A DNA stretch of 64,000 bases from Vaginella massiliensis (GCF_900089075.1 NZ_LT593747.1:124001-188000), one strand, 5' to 3'. Shown: positions 49,820 to 59,261, numbered from the stretch's first letter. Program-made: numbers and translations. Notes: generated by a model from the sequence alone, not told the origin.

Positions 49820-51985
49820 TTATTCAACTATGGTCAACTCGTCGATGATATTGGTTGCTCCAGCAAATTTATCAACCACCCACAATACATAACGGATATC
49901 TACCGCAATGGTACGTTGTAATTTAGGGTCAAAGATTACATCACCAGCCATTGCTTCGATATTTCCATCGAATGCAATTCCGATCAATTCACCTTTACCG
50001 TTGATCACAGGCGAACCCGAGTTACCACCTGTAATATCATTATTCGTTAAGAAGTTGATTGGCATAAAACCAGCTTTGTCTGCATAACGTCCATAGTCTT
50101 TTTTCGCTGCCAAATCCAACAAGTGTTGTGGGTTTTCGAACTCTTCATCACCTGCTTTATGTTTAGCTACCAAACCATCCATAGTGGTGTAGAAGTTAGA
50201 AGCAGCATCTGGTTGACGGTTTGGGTTTGTACTTTTCGGTAACGATTGAATGGTACCGTAAGTCAAACGCAAGGTGCTGTTTGCATCTGGGTATCGAATG
50301 GCTGCAATGCCAGATTCGCGTAAACCTTGCACCAACAGACGGAAGTTTTTATTGTATTGATCTTGTAATTTTTTAGCTTCGTCCGAATTGTTGTTGTAAC
50401 GATCGACCAAAGAAGACGATAACTGATACAACGGATCATTTTTCAATAAATCAATATCTGGGCTATTCAAGAAGTTCTCTACTTGTTTTTTATCTGCAAA
50501 GAAACTTCTACTGAAAGCATCTTTTACCCAAGCGGTGAAATCGTTATTATTCTGGCTAGCAAGCTTTGCTACATAAGGTGCCAGCCCAGCATCTTTCGCT
50601 TTGGCGCTATACAAATTAAGCTGAGCAATCAGAACATCTTGTTCCAAAGGCATATAGGCTTTGTCGTAAACGGCATTCAACAATTGTTGAATTTGAGGTC
50701 GTAATTCACTGCGTTTTGCCTCATTAGCGTTTGCATAGTTTTCCAACGCACTCCCGATTCGGTAGGGTGCCATGGCAAAAGCACTAGAGCGCATCATACC
50801 CGTGAGATAGTTATCGTGGCGAGCTGTGAGATTTGTTTTTTTATAATAATCATTCAACAAGGTGATAACGTTACCATAGGTTGCTTTGTTTGCTTTTTTA
50901 TTAGCCCATTTATCAAATTTTCGTTCTGTTTTAGATTTTGCGGCTACTGTACCGTGCAACTTCAACGCATCAATCATTCCTTGACGATTTTTCCAATAAT
51001 TGGCTACACCAGCGTATTTAGAAGCATAATTGATTTTTACTTCTTGTTTTTGGTCCATGTATTTTTTCATCTGATCCATGCCCACCTTAGACGCTTCTAC
51101 CCATGCTGGGTATGCATAATCTACGTTTTGTGCAACGCCTTGTGCAGGCATCCAGCGGTTGGTTCGCCCTGGATATCCCAATATCATAGCAAAATCTCCT
51201 TTGTCGAAACCATTCAAAGAAATGGGTAAATAGTATTTTGGTTTCATTGGGATGTTGTCTTTAGAATACGGCGCAGGATTTCCGTCTTTATCGGTATAAA
51301 CACGGAAGATTGAAAAATCTCCTGTATGACGCGGCCACTCCCAGTTGTCGGTGTCACCACCATATTTACCTATGGCATTTGGTGGCGTACCTACCAAACG
51401 CACGTCTTCGTAATCTTGGTAAACAAAATAATAATATTCGTTTCCTTGGAAGAAAGATCTCACCGAAACGATGTATTTGCCACCTTCGCTATTTTCTTGT
51501 TCGATTTTGGCAATTTCTTGGTTGATCACTTTTTCGCGATCGGCTTCAGACATCGATGCGTTTACTTTGCTCAGAATTCGATTGGTTACGTCATCCATAC
51601 GAACAAAGAAGCGCACTTTTAGATTGTCTGGTTTCAACTCTTCGCTTTTGTTTTTAGCCCAAAAACCATTGGTTAGATAGTCGTGTTCTGGGGACGATAA
51701 TTGTGCAATATTTCCATATCCACAGTGATGATTGGTCAAGACTAAACCTTGATCCGAGATGATCTCTGCGGTACAACCGCCTCCAAATTGCACGATTGCA
51801 TCTTTCAAGCTGTTGTTGTTGATGCTGTAAATTTCTTCGGGAGTCAATTGCAATCCCAGTTTTTGCATATCGCGACCGTTGAGTCTTTCGATGTGCATCA
51901 AAAACCACATTCCTTCATCTGCTTTTACCTTAGCAAAGGGTACAACCAACATCATGAGGAATGTCGTAATTAAGAATTTTCTCAT
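49820..51985 (-). CDS. S46-family dipeptidyl-peptidase, DPP7-like
   Basis: A 721-residue periplasmic exopeptidase with a signal peptide (FLITTFLMMLVVPFAKVKA). The triad is visible: His in GLVLTNHHCGYG (residue 86/87), Asp in WEWPRHTGDFSIFRVY, and Ser in ITGGNSGSPVINGKGE. Eighteen residues after this Ser the S1-pocket position is Gly (IAFDGN), as in DPP7, whereas DPP11 has Arg; so it should release dipeptides with hydrophobic P1 residues rather than Asp/Glu. The family is restricted mainly to Bacteroidota and feeds amino-acid growth. The gene is monocistronic with its own terminator. Confidence 0.95.
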   Translation of the reverse strand: MRKFLITTFLMMLVVPFAKVKADEGMWFLMHIERLNGRDMQKLGLQLTPEEIYSINNNSLKDAIVQFGGGCTAEIISDQGLVLTNHHCGYGNIAQLSSPEHDYLTNGFWAKNKSEELKPDNLKVRFFVRMDDVTNRILSKVNASMSEADREKVINQEIAKIEQENSEGGKYIVSVRSFFQGNEYYYFVYQDYEDVRLVGTPPNAIGKYGGDTDNWEWPRHTGDFSIFRVYTDKDGNPAPYSKDNIPMKPKYYLPISLNGFDKGDFAMILGYPGRTNRWMPAQGVAQNVDYAYPAWVEASKVGMDQMKKYMDQKQEVKINYASKYAGVANYWKNRQGMIDALKLHGTVAAKSKTERKFDKWANKKANKATYGNVITLLNDYYKKTNLTARHDNYLTGMMRSSAFAMAPYRIGSALENYANANEAKRSELRPQIQQLLNAVYDKAYMPLEQDVLIAQLNLYSAKAKDAGLAPYVAKLASQNNNDFTAWVKDAFSRSFFADKKQVENFLNSPDIDLLKNDPLYQLSSSLVDRYNNNSDEAKKLQDQYNKNFRLLVQGLRESGIAAIRYPDANSTLRLTYGTIQSLPKSTNPNRQPDAASNFYTTMDGLVAKHKAGDEEFENPQHLLDLAAKKDYGRYADKAGFMPINFLTNNDITGGNSGSPVINGKGELIGIAFDGNIEAMAGDVIFDPKLQRTIAVDIRYVLWVVDKFAGATNIIDELTIVE

Positions 51986-52087
51986 TTTTAAACAATTTTT
52001 ACTATAATATTGCGAATTTAAGATTTTCTAAAGAGAACAGCTAAGAAAGTGACGTTTTTGATGAATTTTGTAGTGTTGTTTTTTTTT

Positions 52088-53320
52088 CTAATCCCGATAA
52101 ATCAAATATTTGGCTCGAATGGTTTTGAATTTTTCTAAATCTTTTTGCCAAGTCGCCTTTATCTGCTCGGCAGTCCAACCTTCTTCGATTTGTTTACGCA
52201 ATTCGTCTGTACCAGCGAGTTGATCGATCCAAAAGTGTTTGCCATTCTTGGTCCAAAAAGGTTGTTTGGTATTGTTCTGATAGGCTTTGATCAGCCAATC
52301 TAGGTTGATATAATCCAAATCGGGTGTATCTCGTAAATCTTCTCCATAACAGCGTTGATTTTTGAATTTTGGTTCAGAAGCGCCAGGTTTTGAAACGGGC
52401 GTATACTGAAACGGCATGTTTTTCAGGTGGGGAGACCCATAAACCTGAAACTGCATATCGGTTCCGCGTCCTTCGTTTACTAGAGTTCCTTCGAACAGGC
52501 AAACCGACGGATAAAGGTTGATGGATTTATCGTTCGGTAAGTTGGGAGAAGGTTTTACGGGCAAACTGTATTTTGACCGATGGGTATAATGGGCAATCGG
52601 AATGACCTCGAGGTCGAGTTTGTTTTTTACATCTAACCAGCCCTCGCCATCGATCATTTGCGCATATTCACCTATCGTCATGCCATAGACAATTGGCACC
52701 GGATGCATTCCTACAAAAGAGGTAAATTCAGGCTTCATCACCGGACCATCTACGTAGTGACCATTCGGATTCGGACGATCCAAAACGATGACTTTTTTAT
52801 TCGATTCGGCTGCCGCTTGCATTACATAATGCAACGTAGAAATATAGGTGTAAAATCTAACGCCAACATCTTGCATATCAAATAATAAAATGTCGATATC
52901 TGTTAGCTGACTTGAAGTTGGTTTTCTGTTGTTGCCGTAGAGCGAAACAATAGGCAAGCCAGTTTTGGCATCTTTAGACGAGTTGACTTTTACCCCGGCG
53001 TCTGCATCTCCCCGAAAGCCATGTTCGGGTGAGAATATTTTGATGACGTTTACCTCATTTTTCAATAAAAAATCGACCAAATGGATGGTTTCATTATTCA
53101 GTCGCAAAATACCTGTTTGGTTGGTCACCACGCCAATTTTTTTACCGATGAGTTTTGGCAAATACAAATCAAAATTTTCTGCAGCTGGTAAGATACGTTC
53201 TTTTATCGTTTGTTTTTCGACCGTAGATTTCGGTTTTCTTGTTGTTTCTTGTGCATTAATCGATGCACAACTTCCAATTAATAGTGCAATTGATGTATAT
53301 TTGACAAAAATTTTGAGCAT
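52088..53320 (-). CDS. DUF1343 / NamZ-type exo-beta-N-acetylmuramidase
   Basis: The ATG at 53320 opens into a signal peptide (MLKIFVKYTSIALLIGSC) and gives 410 residues; upstream in-frame starts would overlap the divergent gene. The DUF1343 pattern is complete: GKKIGVVTNQTG, VIKIFSPEHGFRGDADAG, LLFDMQDVGVRFYTYISTL, VLDRPNPNG and LFEGTLVNEGRGTDMQFQVYG. Characterised members (NamZ, GH171) cut terminal MurNAc from wall fragments. The signal peptide places it in the periplasm. With the NagZ fusion at 16.7 kb and AmgK-MurU at 57 kb it completes a possible MurNAc salvage route. Confidence 0.9.
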   Translation of the reverse strand: MLKIFVKYTSIALLIGSCASINAQETTRKPKSTVEKQTIKERILPAAENFDLYLPKLIGKKIGVVTNQTGILRLNNETIHLVDFLLKNEVNVIKIFSPEHGFRGDADAGVKVNSSKDAKTGLPIVSLYGNNRKPTSSQLTDIDILLFDMQDVGVRFYTYISTLHYVMQAAAESNKKVIVLDRPNPNGHYVDGPVMKPEFTSFVGMHPVPIVYGMTIGEYAQMIDGEGWLDVKNKLDLEVIPIAHYTHRSKYSLPVKPSPNLPNDKSINLYPSVCLFEGTLVNEGRGTDMQFQVYGSPHLKNMPFQYTPVSKPGASEPKFKNQRCYGEDLRDTPDLDYINLDWLIKAYQNNTKQPFWTKNGKHFWIDQLAGTDELRKQIEEGWTAEQIKATWQKDLEKFKTIRAKYLIYRD

Positions 53321-53398
53321 GTTGTTATTTTCTTTTAGAATAGCATAAGCTGATTTGGTCATCTCGTTCATAGTTTCATTGTAAAAATAGAAAACAAA

Positions 53399-54628
53399 TT
53401 GAATTTTACTTGGTGGTTTGCACAAAAAATAGCAAAAGATCGCAATAATAAGAATAATCTGGCGAAGACGATCATCACGGTAGGTCGGGTGGCAGTAGCT
53501 TTGGGCATCATCGTTTCAATGATTTCTATCTCTACTGGTGTTGGAGCTCGCAAAGCGATTAAAAGCAAACTGGCCGATTTCAACGGACATGTGACCATCA
53601 AAAATTACAACAGCAACATTTCGCTCAATTCAGATTCTCTATCCATAAAACAGGCTTTTTACCCAAACTTTACCACTGTTCCAGAGGTTGAGCACATACA
53701 AGCTGTTGCCATGCGTAGTGGCGTGATAAGAACTGCAGAAACTTTTAGTGGCGTGGTTTATAAAGGAGTTGGAACTGATTTTGATGCAAATCGATTCGAA
53801 GATTTTTTGATAAAAGGAAGGATTCCGGCTTTGAAATCGAACGAATTTTCGAATGAGGTTGTGATCTCAGAAAAAATTGCCAACGAACTCAAATTGGATG
53901 TCGACAGCTCTTTTGTGATGTATTTTGTAAAAGATGAATCCAAACCAATTTACCGCAGATTTGATGTTGTGGGATTGTATAGAACCGACATCAAAAATTT
54001 TGATGATGTTTATTTAATCGGCGACATCAAGCACGTGCAACGACTCAATGAATGGGATATTCTCACAGTAGGATCGTTTGAAGTTTTTGTAAAGGATATC
54101 GAAAAAATAGACGCCGTAGCCGATAAAATAAATGATGAAATCGGCTATAATCTCTATGCAGAGTCGGCTTCGCAATCTTTTGCACAAATCAATGATTGGA
54201 TCAATATCTTCGATAAAAATATTGTGGTCATTGTGATCATCATGTTGTTCGTGGTGGTCATCAATATGATCATGGTGCTGTTGATTTTGATTTTAGACCG
54301 TACTCCTTCGATCGGATTGTTGAAGGCTTTCGGCGCAACAAACTGGCGAATTCGTAAGTTGTTTGTAAATTATGCAATTTTGATAATGATTCCGGGGCTT
54401 ATCGCCGGGAATTTCATCAGTTTAGGATTTCTTCTTATTCAGAAATATTTCAAACTCATCAAACTTCCATCAGAAAATTATTATTTATCCTATGCACCTG
54501 TCTACTTAGATGTTAAATATATCATATTGTTAAATTTAGGAGCGATTATAATTTGTGCAATTGTGTTACTTTTGCCAACATATCTCATTGCCAAGATTTC
54601 GCCATCAAAAGCAATAAATTTTAAATAG
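53399..54628 (+). CDS. FtsX-like ABC transporter permease (LolC/E type)
   Basis: A 409-residue protein with the MacB/LolE layout: an N-terminal helix (residues 22-48, TIITVGRVAVALGIIVSMIS), a 200-residue periplasmic domain, and three C-terminal helices (ILIIFLFVVVINMIMVLLIL-like, LIMIPGLIAGNFISLGFLL, LGAIIICAIVLLLPTYL). LDRTPSIGLLKAFGATNWRI before the third helix is the FtsX core coupling motif. No ATPase gene is adjacent. It should extract or move lipoproteins or lipids at the inner membrane. The stop (TAG) is followed directly by the next ATG. Confidence 0.88.
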   Translation: MNFTWWFAQKIAKDRNNKNNLAKTIITVGRVAVALGIIVSMISISTGVGARKAIKSKLADFNGHVTIKNYNSNISLNSDSLSIKQAFYPNFTTVPEVEHIQAVAMRSGVIRTAETFSGVVYKGVGTDFDANRFEDFLIKGRIPALKSNEFSNEVVISEKIANELKLDVDSSFVMYFVKDESKPIYRRFDVVGLYRTDIKNFDDVYLIGDIKHVQRLNEWDILTVGSFEVFVKDIEKIDAVADKINDEIGYNLYAESASQSFAQINDWINIFDKNIVVIVIIMLFVVVINMIMVLLILILDRTPSIGLLKAFGATNWRIRKLFVNYAILIMIPGLIAGNFISLGFLLIQKYFKLIKLPSENYYLSYAPVYLDVKYIILLNLGAIIICAIVLLLPTYLIAKISPSKAINFK

Positions 54629-55990
54629 ATGAAATACGCAAACAACATATTAGAAACCATTGGGAATACCCCACTGGTGAAAATCAATCACCTGACCAAA
54701 GACTTACCTTGTACCGTCTTGGCAAAAGTAGAATATTTCAATCCAGGACACTCTTGTAAAGACAGAATGGCTTTGAAAATGGTTGAAGACGCCGAGCGAG
54801 ATGGACGATTGCAACCCGGCGGCACCATCATCGAAGGAACGTCGGGCAATACTGGTATGGGACTCGCCTTGGCTGCAATTGTAAAAGGTTATAAACTCAT
54901 CTGTGTCATCACTGATAAACAATCGAAAGAAAAAATGGATATCTTACGGGCAGTGGGAGCAGAAGTCATTGTTTGCCCTACAGATGTAGAGCCAGACGAT
55001 CCGCGTTCTTACTATTCGGTTTCGAAAAGATTGGCCGAAGAAACGCCTGGAGGTTGGTATGTCAATCAGTACGATAATCCTTCGAATACACAAGCAAATT
55101 ACGAACAAACCGGGCCAGAAATTTGGCAACAAACCGAAGGGAAAGTAACGCATTTTGTAGTAGGAGTAGGAACGGGCGGAACCATTTCTGGTGTGGCTAA
55201 ATATTTGAAAGAACAAAACCCGAAGGTTAAAATTTGGGGTGTCGACACCTACGGTTCTGTTTTCAAGAAATACAAAGAAACTGGGATTTTCGACGAAAAC
55301 GAAGTTTATTCTTACGTTACCGAAGGCATTGGGGAAGATATTTTACCTCAAAATGTTGACTTCGATTTGATCGATGGATTTACCAAAGTTACCGACAAAG
55401 ATGCCGCAATCTACACTAGAAGATTGGCTTTGGAAGAAGGAATTTTTGTAGGAATGTCTTCAGGTGCTGCCATTAAGGGATTGTTGCAATTGAAAGACCA
55501 ATTTGGTCCAGACGACGTGGTGGTGGTCTTGTTCCACGACTCGGGTTCACGGTATGTGGGCAAAATTTTCAACGACGATTGGATGCGAGATCGAGGATAT
55601 TTAGACCAAACCTTTTCACAAGCGATCAATCTTATTCAAAATCATGTCGATACGCCTTTGGTTGTTGCACGCACAGAAGAGTTGGTTGCCCATGCTTTGG
55701 ATCGAATGCGACAATACAAAATTTCTCAAATTCCGGTAAGAGATGCCGAAGGATTTGTAGGCAGTTTAGACGAGTCGGCACTATTTCAAGCCTATTTATC
55801 TGATCGTAACATAGCCGAAAAACCGATAAAAGATTTGATGGGTAAACCTTATCCAATTGTACAAGAAAATACATCGATAGAGGAGGTTTCGAAATTAATA
55901 ACCAATGATAATCAGGCGGTTTTGGTGGAGTTGGCAAACGGAAAATTTCACATCATTACCAAGCACGATATCATCAATTCTATTCAATAA
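54629..55990 (+). CDS. Cystathionine beta-synthase-type PLP enzyme with CBS pair
   Basis: A 453-residue protein. Residues 1-320 are a fold-type II PLP enzyme: ETIGNTPLVKINHL, the Schiff-base Lys in NPGHSCKDRMALKM, GTSGNTGMGLALAA and GVGTGGTISGVAKYLKE. Residues about 335-453 are two CBS modules (ALDRMRQYKISQIPVRDAEG, then PIVQENTSIEEVSKLITNDN), which normally sense adenosyl ligands. The enzyme should condense serine or O-acetylserine with homocysteine or sulfide. The heme-binding N-terminal part of the human enzyme is absent. The gene is directly coupled to the permease gene upstream. Confidence 0.92.
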   Translation: MKYANNILETIGNTPLVKINHLTKDLPCTVLAKVEYFNPGHSCKDRMALKMVEDAERDGRLQPGGTIIEGTSGNTGMGLALAAIVKGYKLICVITDKQSKEKMDILRAVGAEVIVCPTDVEPDDPRSYYSVSKRLAEETPGGWYVNQYDNPSNTQANYEQTGPEIWQQTEGKVTHFVVGVGTGGTISGVAKYLKEQNPKVKIWGVDTYGSVFKKYKETGIFDENEVYSYVTEGIGEDILPQNVDFDLIDGFTKVTDKDAAIYTRRLALEEGIFVGMSSGAAIKGLLQLKDQFGPDDVVVVLFHDSGSRYVGKIFNDDWMRDRGYLDQTFSQAINLIQNHVDTPLVVARTEELVAHALDRMRQYKISQIPVRDAEGFVGSLDESALFQAYLSDRNIAEKPIKDLMGKPYPIVQENTSIEEVSKLITNDNQAVLVELANGKFHIITKHDIINSIQ

Positions 55991-56005
55991 AAACAACCCA
56001 AGGGC

Positions 56006-56734
56006 ATGATATTAAAAGGACAAAATCTTGTCAAAGATTACGGTAAAAAACATGTGGTAAAAAACGTTTCGTTCCAAGTAGAACAAGGAGGAATCATTGG
56101 TTTACTCGGCCCAAATGGAGCAGGGAAGACGACCTCGTTTTATATGATTGTGGGTTTGGTAAAAGCAACGGCAGGAAAAGTTTTTTTGGACAAGCATGAT
56201 ATTACCGAAGATCCCATGTACAAACGTGCCCAAAAAGGAATTGGATATTTGGCGCAAGAAGCATCAGTTTTTCGAAAACTCTCGGTAGAAGACAACATCA
56301 AGTCGGTGTTGCAGTTTACCAAATATTCTAAAAAGGAACAGCAAATGCGCACCGACGCTTTGATCGAGGAATTTAGTTTGGAACACGTTCGTACCAATCG
56401 AGGCGATTTGTTGTCTGGAGGTGAACGCCGAAGAACAGAAATTGCTCGTTGTTTGGCGACCGAGCCCAAATTTATCTTGTTAGACGAGCCTTTTGCTGGT
56501 GTGGATCCGATTGCGGTAGAAGACATTCAGAAAATCGTTCGCTCGCTGAAAGATAAAAATATTGGAATCTTGATCACCGACCACAATGTTTCGCAGACCT
56601 TAGCCATTACCGATAAAACCTACATCATGTTCGAAGGTAAAATCTTGAAAGAAGGTTCGCCAGAAGATTTAGCGAACGACCCAGATGTTCGTCGTGTTTA
56701 TTTAGGTGAAAACTTCCATTTTCAACAGATATAA
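56006..56734 (+). CDS. lptB: LPS export ABC transporter ATPase LptB
   Basis: LptB powers lipopolysaccharide extraction with LptFG. The 242-residue ATPase shows Walker [18 protein letters not shown]-loop [18 protein letters not shown], signature [15 protein letters not shown], Walker [14 protein letters not shown] and the His switch [11 protein letters not shown]. The typical GERRR (instead of GQRQR) and the C-terminal [10 protein letters not shown] are LptB marks. It follows the cystathionine synthase gene by 15 bases, so it is probably in the same transcript. A terminator follows. Confidence 0.95.
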   Translation: MILKGQNLVKDYGKKHVVKNVSFQVEQGGIIGLLGPNGAGKTTSFYMIVGLVKATAGKVFLDKHDITEDPMYKRAQKGIGYLAQEASVFRKLSVEDNIKSVLQFTKYSKKEQQMRTDALIEEFSLEHVRTNRGDLLSGGERRRTEIARCLATEPKFILLDEPFAGVDPIAVEDIQKIVRSLKDKNIGILITDHNVSQTLAITDKTYIMFEGKILKEGSPEDLANDPDVRRVYLGENFHFQQI

Positions 56735-56740
56735 AAAAAC

Positions 56741-56770
56741 AAATCCTCTAAGTTTTCTCAGAGGATTTTT
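56741..56770. terminator. Two-way terminator between lptB and murU
   Basis: AAATCCTCT / AGAGGATTT extended with one mismatch toward loop TTTT; A- and T-runs flank it on both sides. Confidence 0.85.
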
Positions 56771-56772
56771 TT

Positions 56773-57480
56773 TTACTTAAAATATTTTTCGGCCTCCAAG
56801 ACACTTTCGGGTCGGCCGACATCTATCAGCTGATAGTCACTATGGTTGTAACCCAAAATTTGCTCGTTTTTCATCAGCTGCATATAAACTTGCATGATCG
56901 AGAATTTCCCTTCTTTTTCCATCAAATCAAAAAGTTTTGGATTGATGACGTGAATGCCACTAAAAGCGTATTCATACAAGCGGAGTTCAGTATTTGCGAT
57001 GATTTCTTCTTCCGTTTTCAGATTACGCCAACCTTGTAAACGCATGTCGTTGGTAAACAACAATTTTCTCGATGATTGTCGTTCGCTTACTGCCAAACTT
57101 ACCAATGGATGATGAGTTTGATGAAAGGCAATGAGTTTGCTCAACGGAAAATCGGTGAGGATATCGACATTCATGACCAAAAAATCGTCATCGAAATATT
57201 GTCTTACATTCAGCAATCCTCCGCCAGTTTCCAAAACTTCGGGTTCATATACAAGTTGAATGTTGATACCGAAATTTTTATTTTTATCTAAAAAATCTTC
57301 AATCTGATCGGCAAAATGATGGGTATTGATGATAATTTCGGTAACACCAGCGTTTTTCAAATATTCAATATTGCGTTGCAACAATGTTTTCTGGTTTACC
57401 AAAGCCAATGCTTTGGGATGTTTCAAGGTAAAGGGCTGCAAACGAGTGCCTAGACCAGCAGCAAATAACATAGCTTTCAT
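56773..57480 (-). CDS. murU: N-acetylmuramate-1-phosphate uridylyltransferase-like protein (MurU type)
   Basis: A 235-residue sugar-nucleotidyltransferase: MKAMLFAAGLGTRLQPFTLK (NTP-binding loop), HPKALALVNQKTLLQ, VLETGGGLLNVRQYF and VMNVDILTDFP with the metal-binding Asp. Length and pattern agree with MurU of the Pseudomonas putida salvage route, which makes UDP-MurNAc from MurNAc-1-phosphate. The symbol rests on the neighbouring AmgK-like kinase gene; RmlA- or GlmU-like specificity cannot be excluded. It is the last gene of a three-gene operon. Confidence 0.85.
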   Translation of the reverse strand: MKAMLFAAGLGTRLQPFTLKHPKALALVNQKTLLQRNIEYLKNAGVTEIIINTHHFADQIEDFLDKNKNFGINIQLVYEPEVLETGGGLLNVRQYFDDDFLVMNVDILTDFPLSKLIAFHQTHHPLVSLAVSERQSSRKLLFTNDMRLQGWRNLKTEEEIIANTELRLYEYAFSGIHVINPKLFDLMEKEGKFSIMQVYMQLMKNEQILGYNHSDYQLIDVGRPESVLEAEKYFK

Positions 57481-57495
57481 GGCGCAAAATTGTAT

Positions 57496-57921
57496 TTAAT
57501 AGGGTTGATTGATCCAGTTTTTGGCTTCCTGAACCACATGTTCTACGGTAATATTCGCTTCAGGGAATTTTGTTGCAATGTGTTTTGCAGTGGCATCAGC
57601 AGCGTAAACCGATCGGTGTTGCCCGCCTGTACAACCAAAATTGATCTCTAAATTTTCGAAATCTCGAATCAAATAATCTTCAATCGAAATATCGATGACT
57701 TGAAAAACTCCTTCCAAAAAGGTCAACATTTTAGTTTCGGTTTCTAGATAATTGATAACGTCTACATCTCGACCAGTTTGCGTCTTGTATTCGGCAATTC
57801 TACCCGGATTCAAAATGCCGCGACAGTCGAATACAAAGCCTCCGCCATTGCCAGAATGATCGGTCGGGATACCTCCCTTTTTGTATGAAAAACTTCGCAC
57901 GTTTATGTTCAGTTTAGCCAT
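57496..57921 (-). CDS. Stand-alone RapZ C-terminal domain protein
   Basis: A 141-residue protein equal to the C-terminal domain of RapZ/YvcJ: GGFVFDCRGILNPGR near residue 30, GFxxxxD region FLEGVFQVIDISIED, and INFGCTGGQHRSVYAADATA, the signature loop near residue 95. The N-terminal P-loop domain is missing altogether. In E. coli the C-terminal domain of RapZ binds GlcN6P and glmZ sRNA. Here it lies between an amino-sugar kinase gene and a nucleotidyltransferase gene (8-base overlap with the former, 15 bases to the latter). A role in sensing or handling amino-sugar phosphates is inferred. Confidence 0.88.
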   Translation of the reverse strand: MAKLNINVRSFSYKKGGIPTDHSGNGGGFVFDCRGILNPGRIAEYKTQTGRDVDVINYLETETKMLTFLEGVFQVIDISIEDYLIRDFENLEINFGCTGGQHRSVYAADATAKHIATKFPEANITVEHVVQEAKNWINQPY

Positions 57922-58930
57922 TGATTTTATGATTTATATGTTCTAATGTCCTTGGGGCAATCAACAGATTGATAATGTGTTTCAATTCGTTGTAATCATC
58001 TAAAATCGAATAGGAAGTTATGGATTTTAGATTTTCTAATCCATACGCAATACTCTCTACAAAATGTGGTTTTCGTTCGATCAAACCTCGCAAACCGTAG
58101 GCTCCCAAAACCTGTAACAATCGAGCAACAACGCAATATTGATAAGAGCGTTCAGCATCTTCGGCTTTTACGGTGGTATCGCATTTCATCACCTGATCCA
58201 AGTAATAATGGTATAATTCTTCTTTGAAATTTTGATCCAAATTTGCTTTTGCTTGCCAAATCAGCGAAACCAAATCATAGAAAATTGGACCGAATAATCC
58301 TCCTTGATAATCGATAAAATAAGGCTTTTGATCCTTAATCATGATATTTCGCGACTGAAAATCTCGAAAAACAAATCCGCTTGGCGAAAGCTGATCGAAT
58401 TGGACAGCAAACGAATCAAAATCGGCAATCATTTTGCCTTGATTGTAATTGATTTCTAAAAGATTCAAGAAATAAAACTTGAATTGAAATAAATCTCTTA
58501 AAATCAGTGTTTTATCTAATTTTGGGTACGAAAATGTTTGATGAAAATCGATCGCAGTTCGACCTTTGAGCTGAGCTTCTGCCAGCCTCGATACAATTTC
58601 GAAATAATAGGTTTTTGCTTGATTCGAATCCCGAGATAGCACATCCATCAAGCTGGTATCGCCCAAATCTGTTTGCACATAAAGACTCTGATCTTCGTTG
58701 CAAATCAAAACTTTGGGATAATTTGTGCCAACTGTATTCAAACGCTCGGTAAAATCAATGAAAACTCGATTTTCTTCTAAATTATCACTTTCTGCCAAAA
58801 TATAGGATTGATTTGCTGACCAAAATCGGTAATATTTCCTCGCCGATCCGCCACCCGATAGCAATTGAAGGGTTTCGATTGCCGTATTGGAAAAATGTTG
58901 ATTCAGAAACTGAATGATTTTAGGATTCAT
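57914..58930 (-). CDS. amgK: Anomeric MurNAc/GlcNAc kinase-like phosphotransferase (AmgK type)
   Basis: A 338-residue kinase of the APH/choline-kinase fold: glycine-rich loop LLSGGGSARKYYRF, catalytic loop GFVFRDFQSRNIMIKD (Asp as base) and metal-binding YFIDYQGGLFGPIFYDLVSL. The order and length match AmgK, which phosphorylates the anomeric carbon of MurNAc. It opens the operon amgK - rapZ(C) - murU. The His usual before RDF is Phe (FRDFQ), as in other members of this group to my knowledge. Assignment to AmgK rests on the murU neighbour. Confidence 0.85.
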   Translation of the reverse strand: MNPKIIQFLNQHFSNTAIETLQLLSGGGSARKYYRFWSANQSYILAESDNLEENRVFIDFTERLNTVGTNYPKVLICNEDQSLYVQTDLGDTSLMDVLSRDSNQAKTYYFEIVSRLAEAQLKGRTAIDFHQTFSYPKLDKTLILRDLFQFKFYFLNLLEINYNQGKMIADFDSFAVQFDQLSPSGFVFRDFQSRNIMIKDQKPYFIDYQGGLFGPIFYDLVSLIWQAKANLDQNFKEELYHYYLDQVMKCDTTVKAEDAERSYQYCVVARLLQVLGAYGLRGLIERKPHFVESIAYGLENLKSITSYSILDDYNELKHIINLLIAPRTLEHINHKING

Positions 58931-58934
58931 ACTG

Positions 58935-58942
58935 CAAATATC
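58935..58942 (-). promoter_or_regulatory. Candidate -7 box of the amgK operon
   Basis: Minus-strand GATATTTG (one mismatch to TAnnTTTG) ends four bases before the amgK ATG, the same distance as at mtaB and bshA. The rest of the 331-base spacer to 59261 is A/T-rich and holds nothing else recognised. Confidence 0.3.
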
Positions 58943-59261
58943 TATATTTTTGAATGAAGTCTAATTCTAAAATCGATTTTGTTTGTTGCCATTCAATTAA
59001 TCTTTGTCGATTGAGCATTAGCCCAAAAAAAACTTCTGTTAGATTGAATTCCATTCGATCGGTTTTATCAATTTTACAGAATCGAAAAATGTAAGAACAG
59101 AAATTTTATACAAAAAAATAAGATGTAATATGTTGGTTAAGAGATTTTATAATTTATATCAATATAAAAAACAATCTAAATTTTGAAAAAAAACAATCAT
59201 GAGACGCAACCTTTCTGCATTTGATTCATCTTATAAGTATAAGAATTAAAATTTTAGACAC

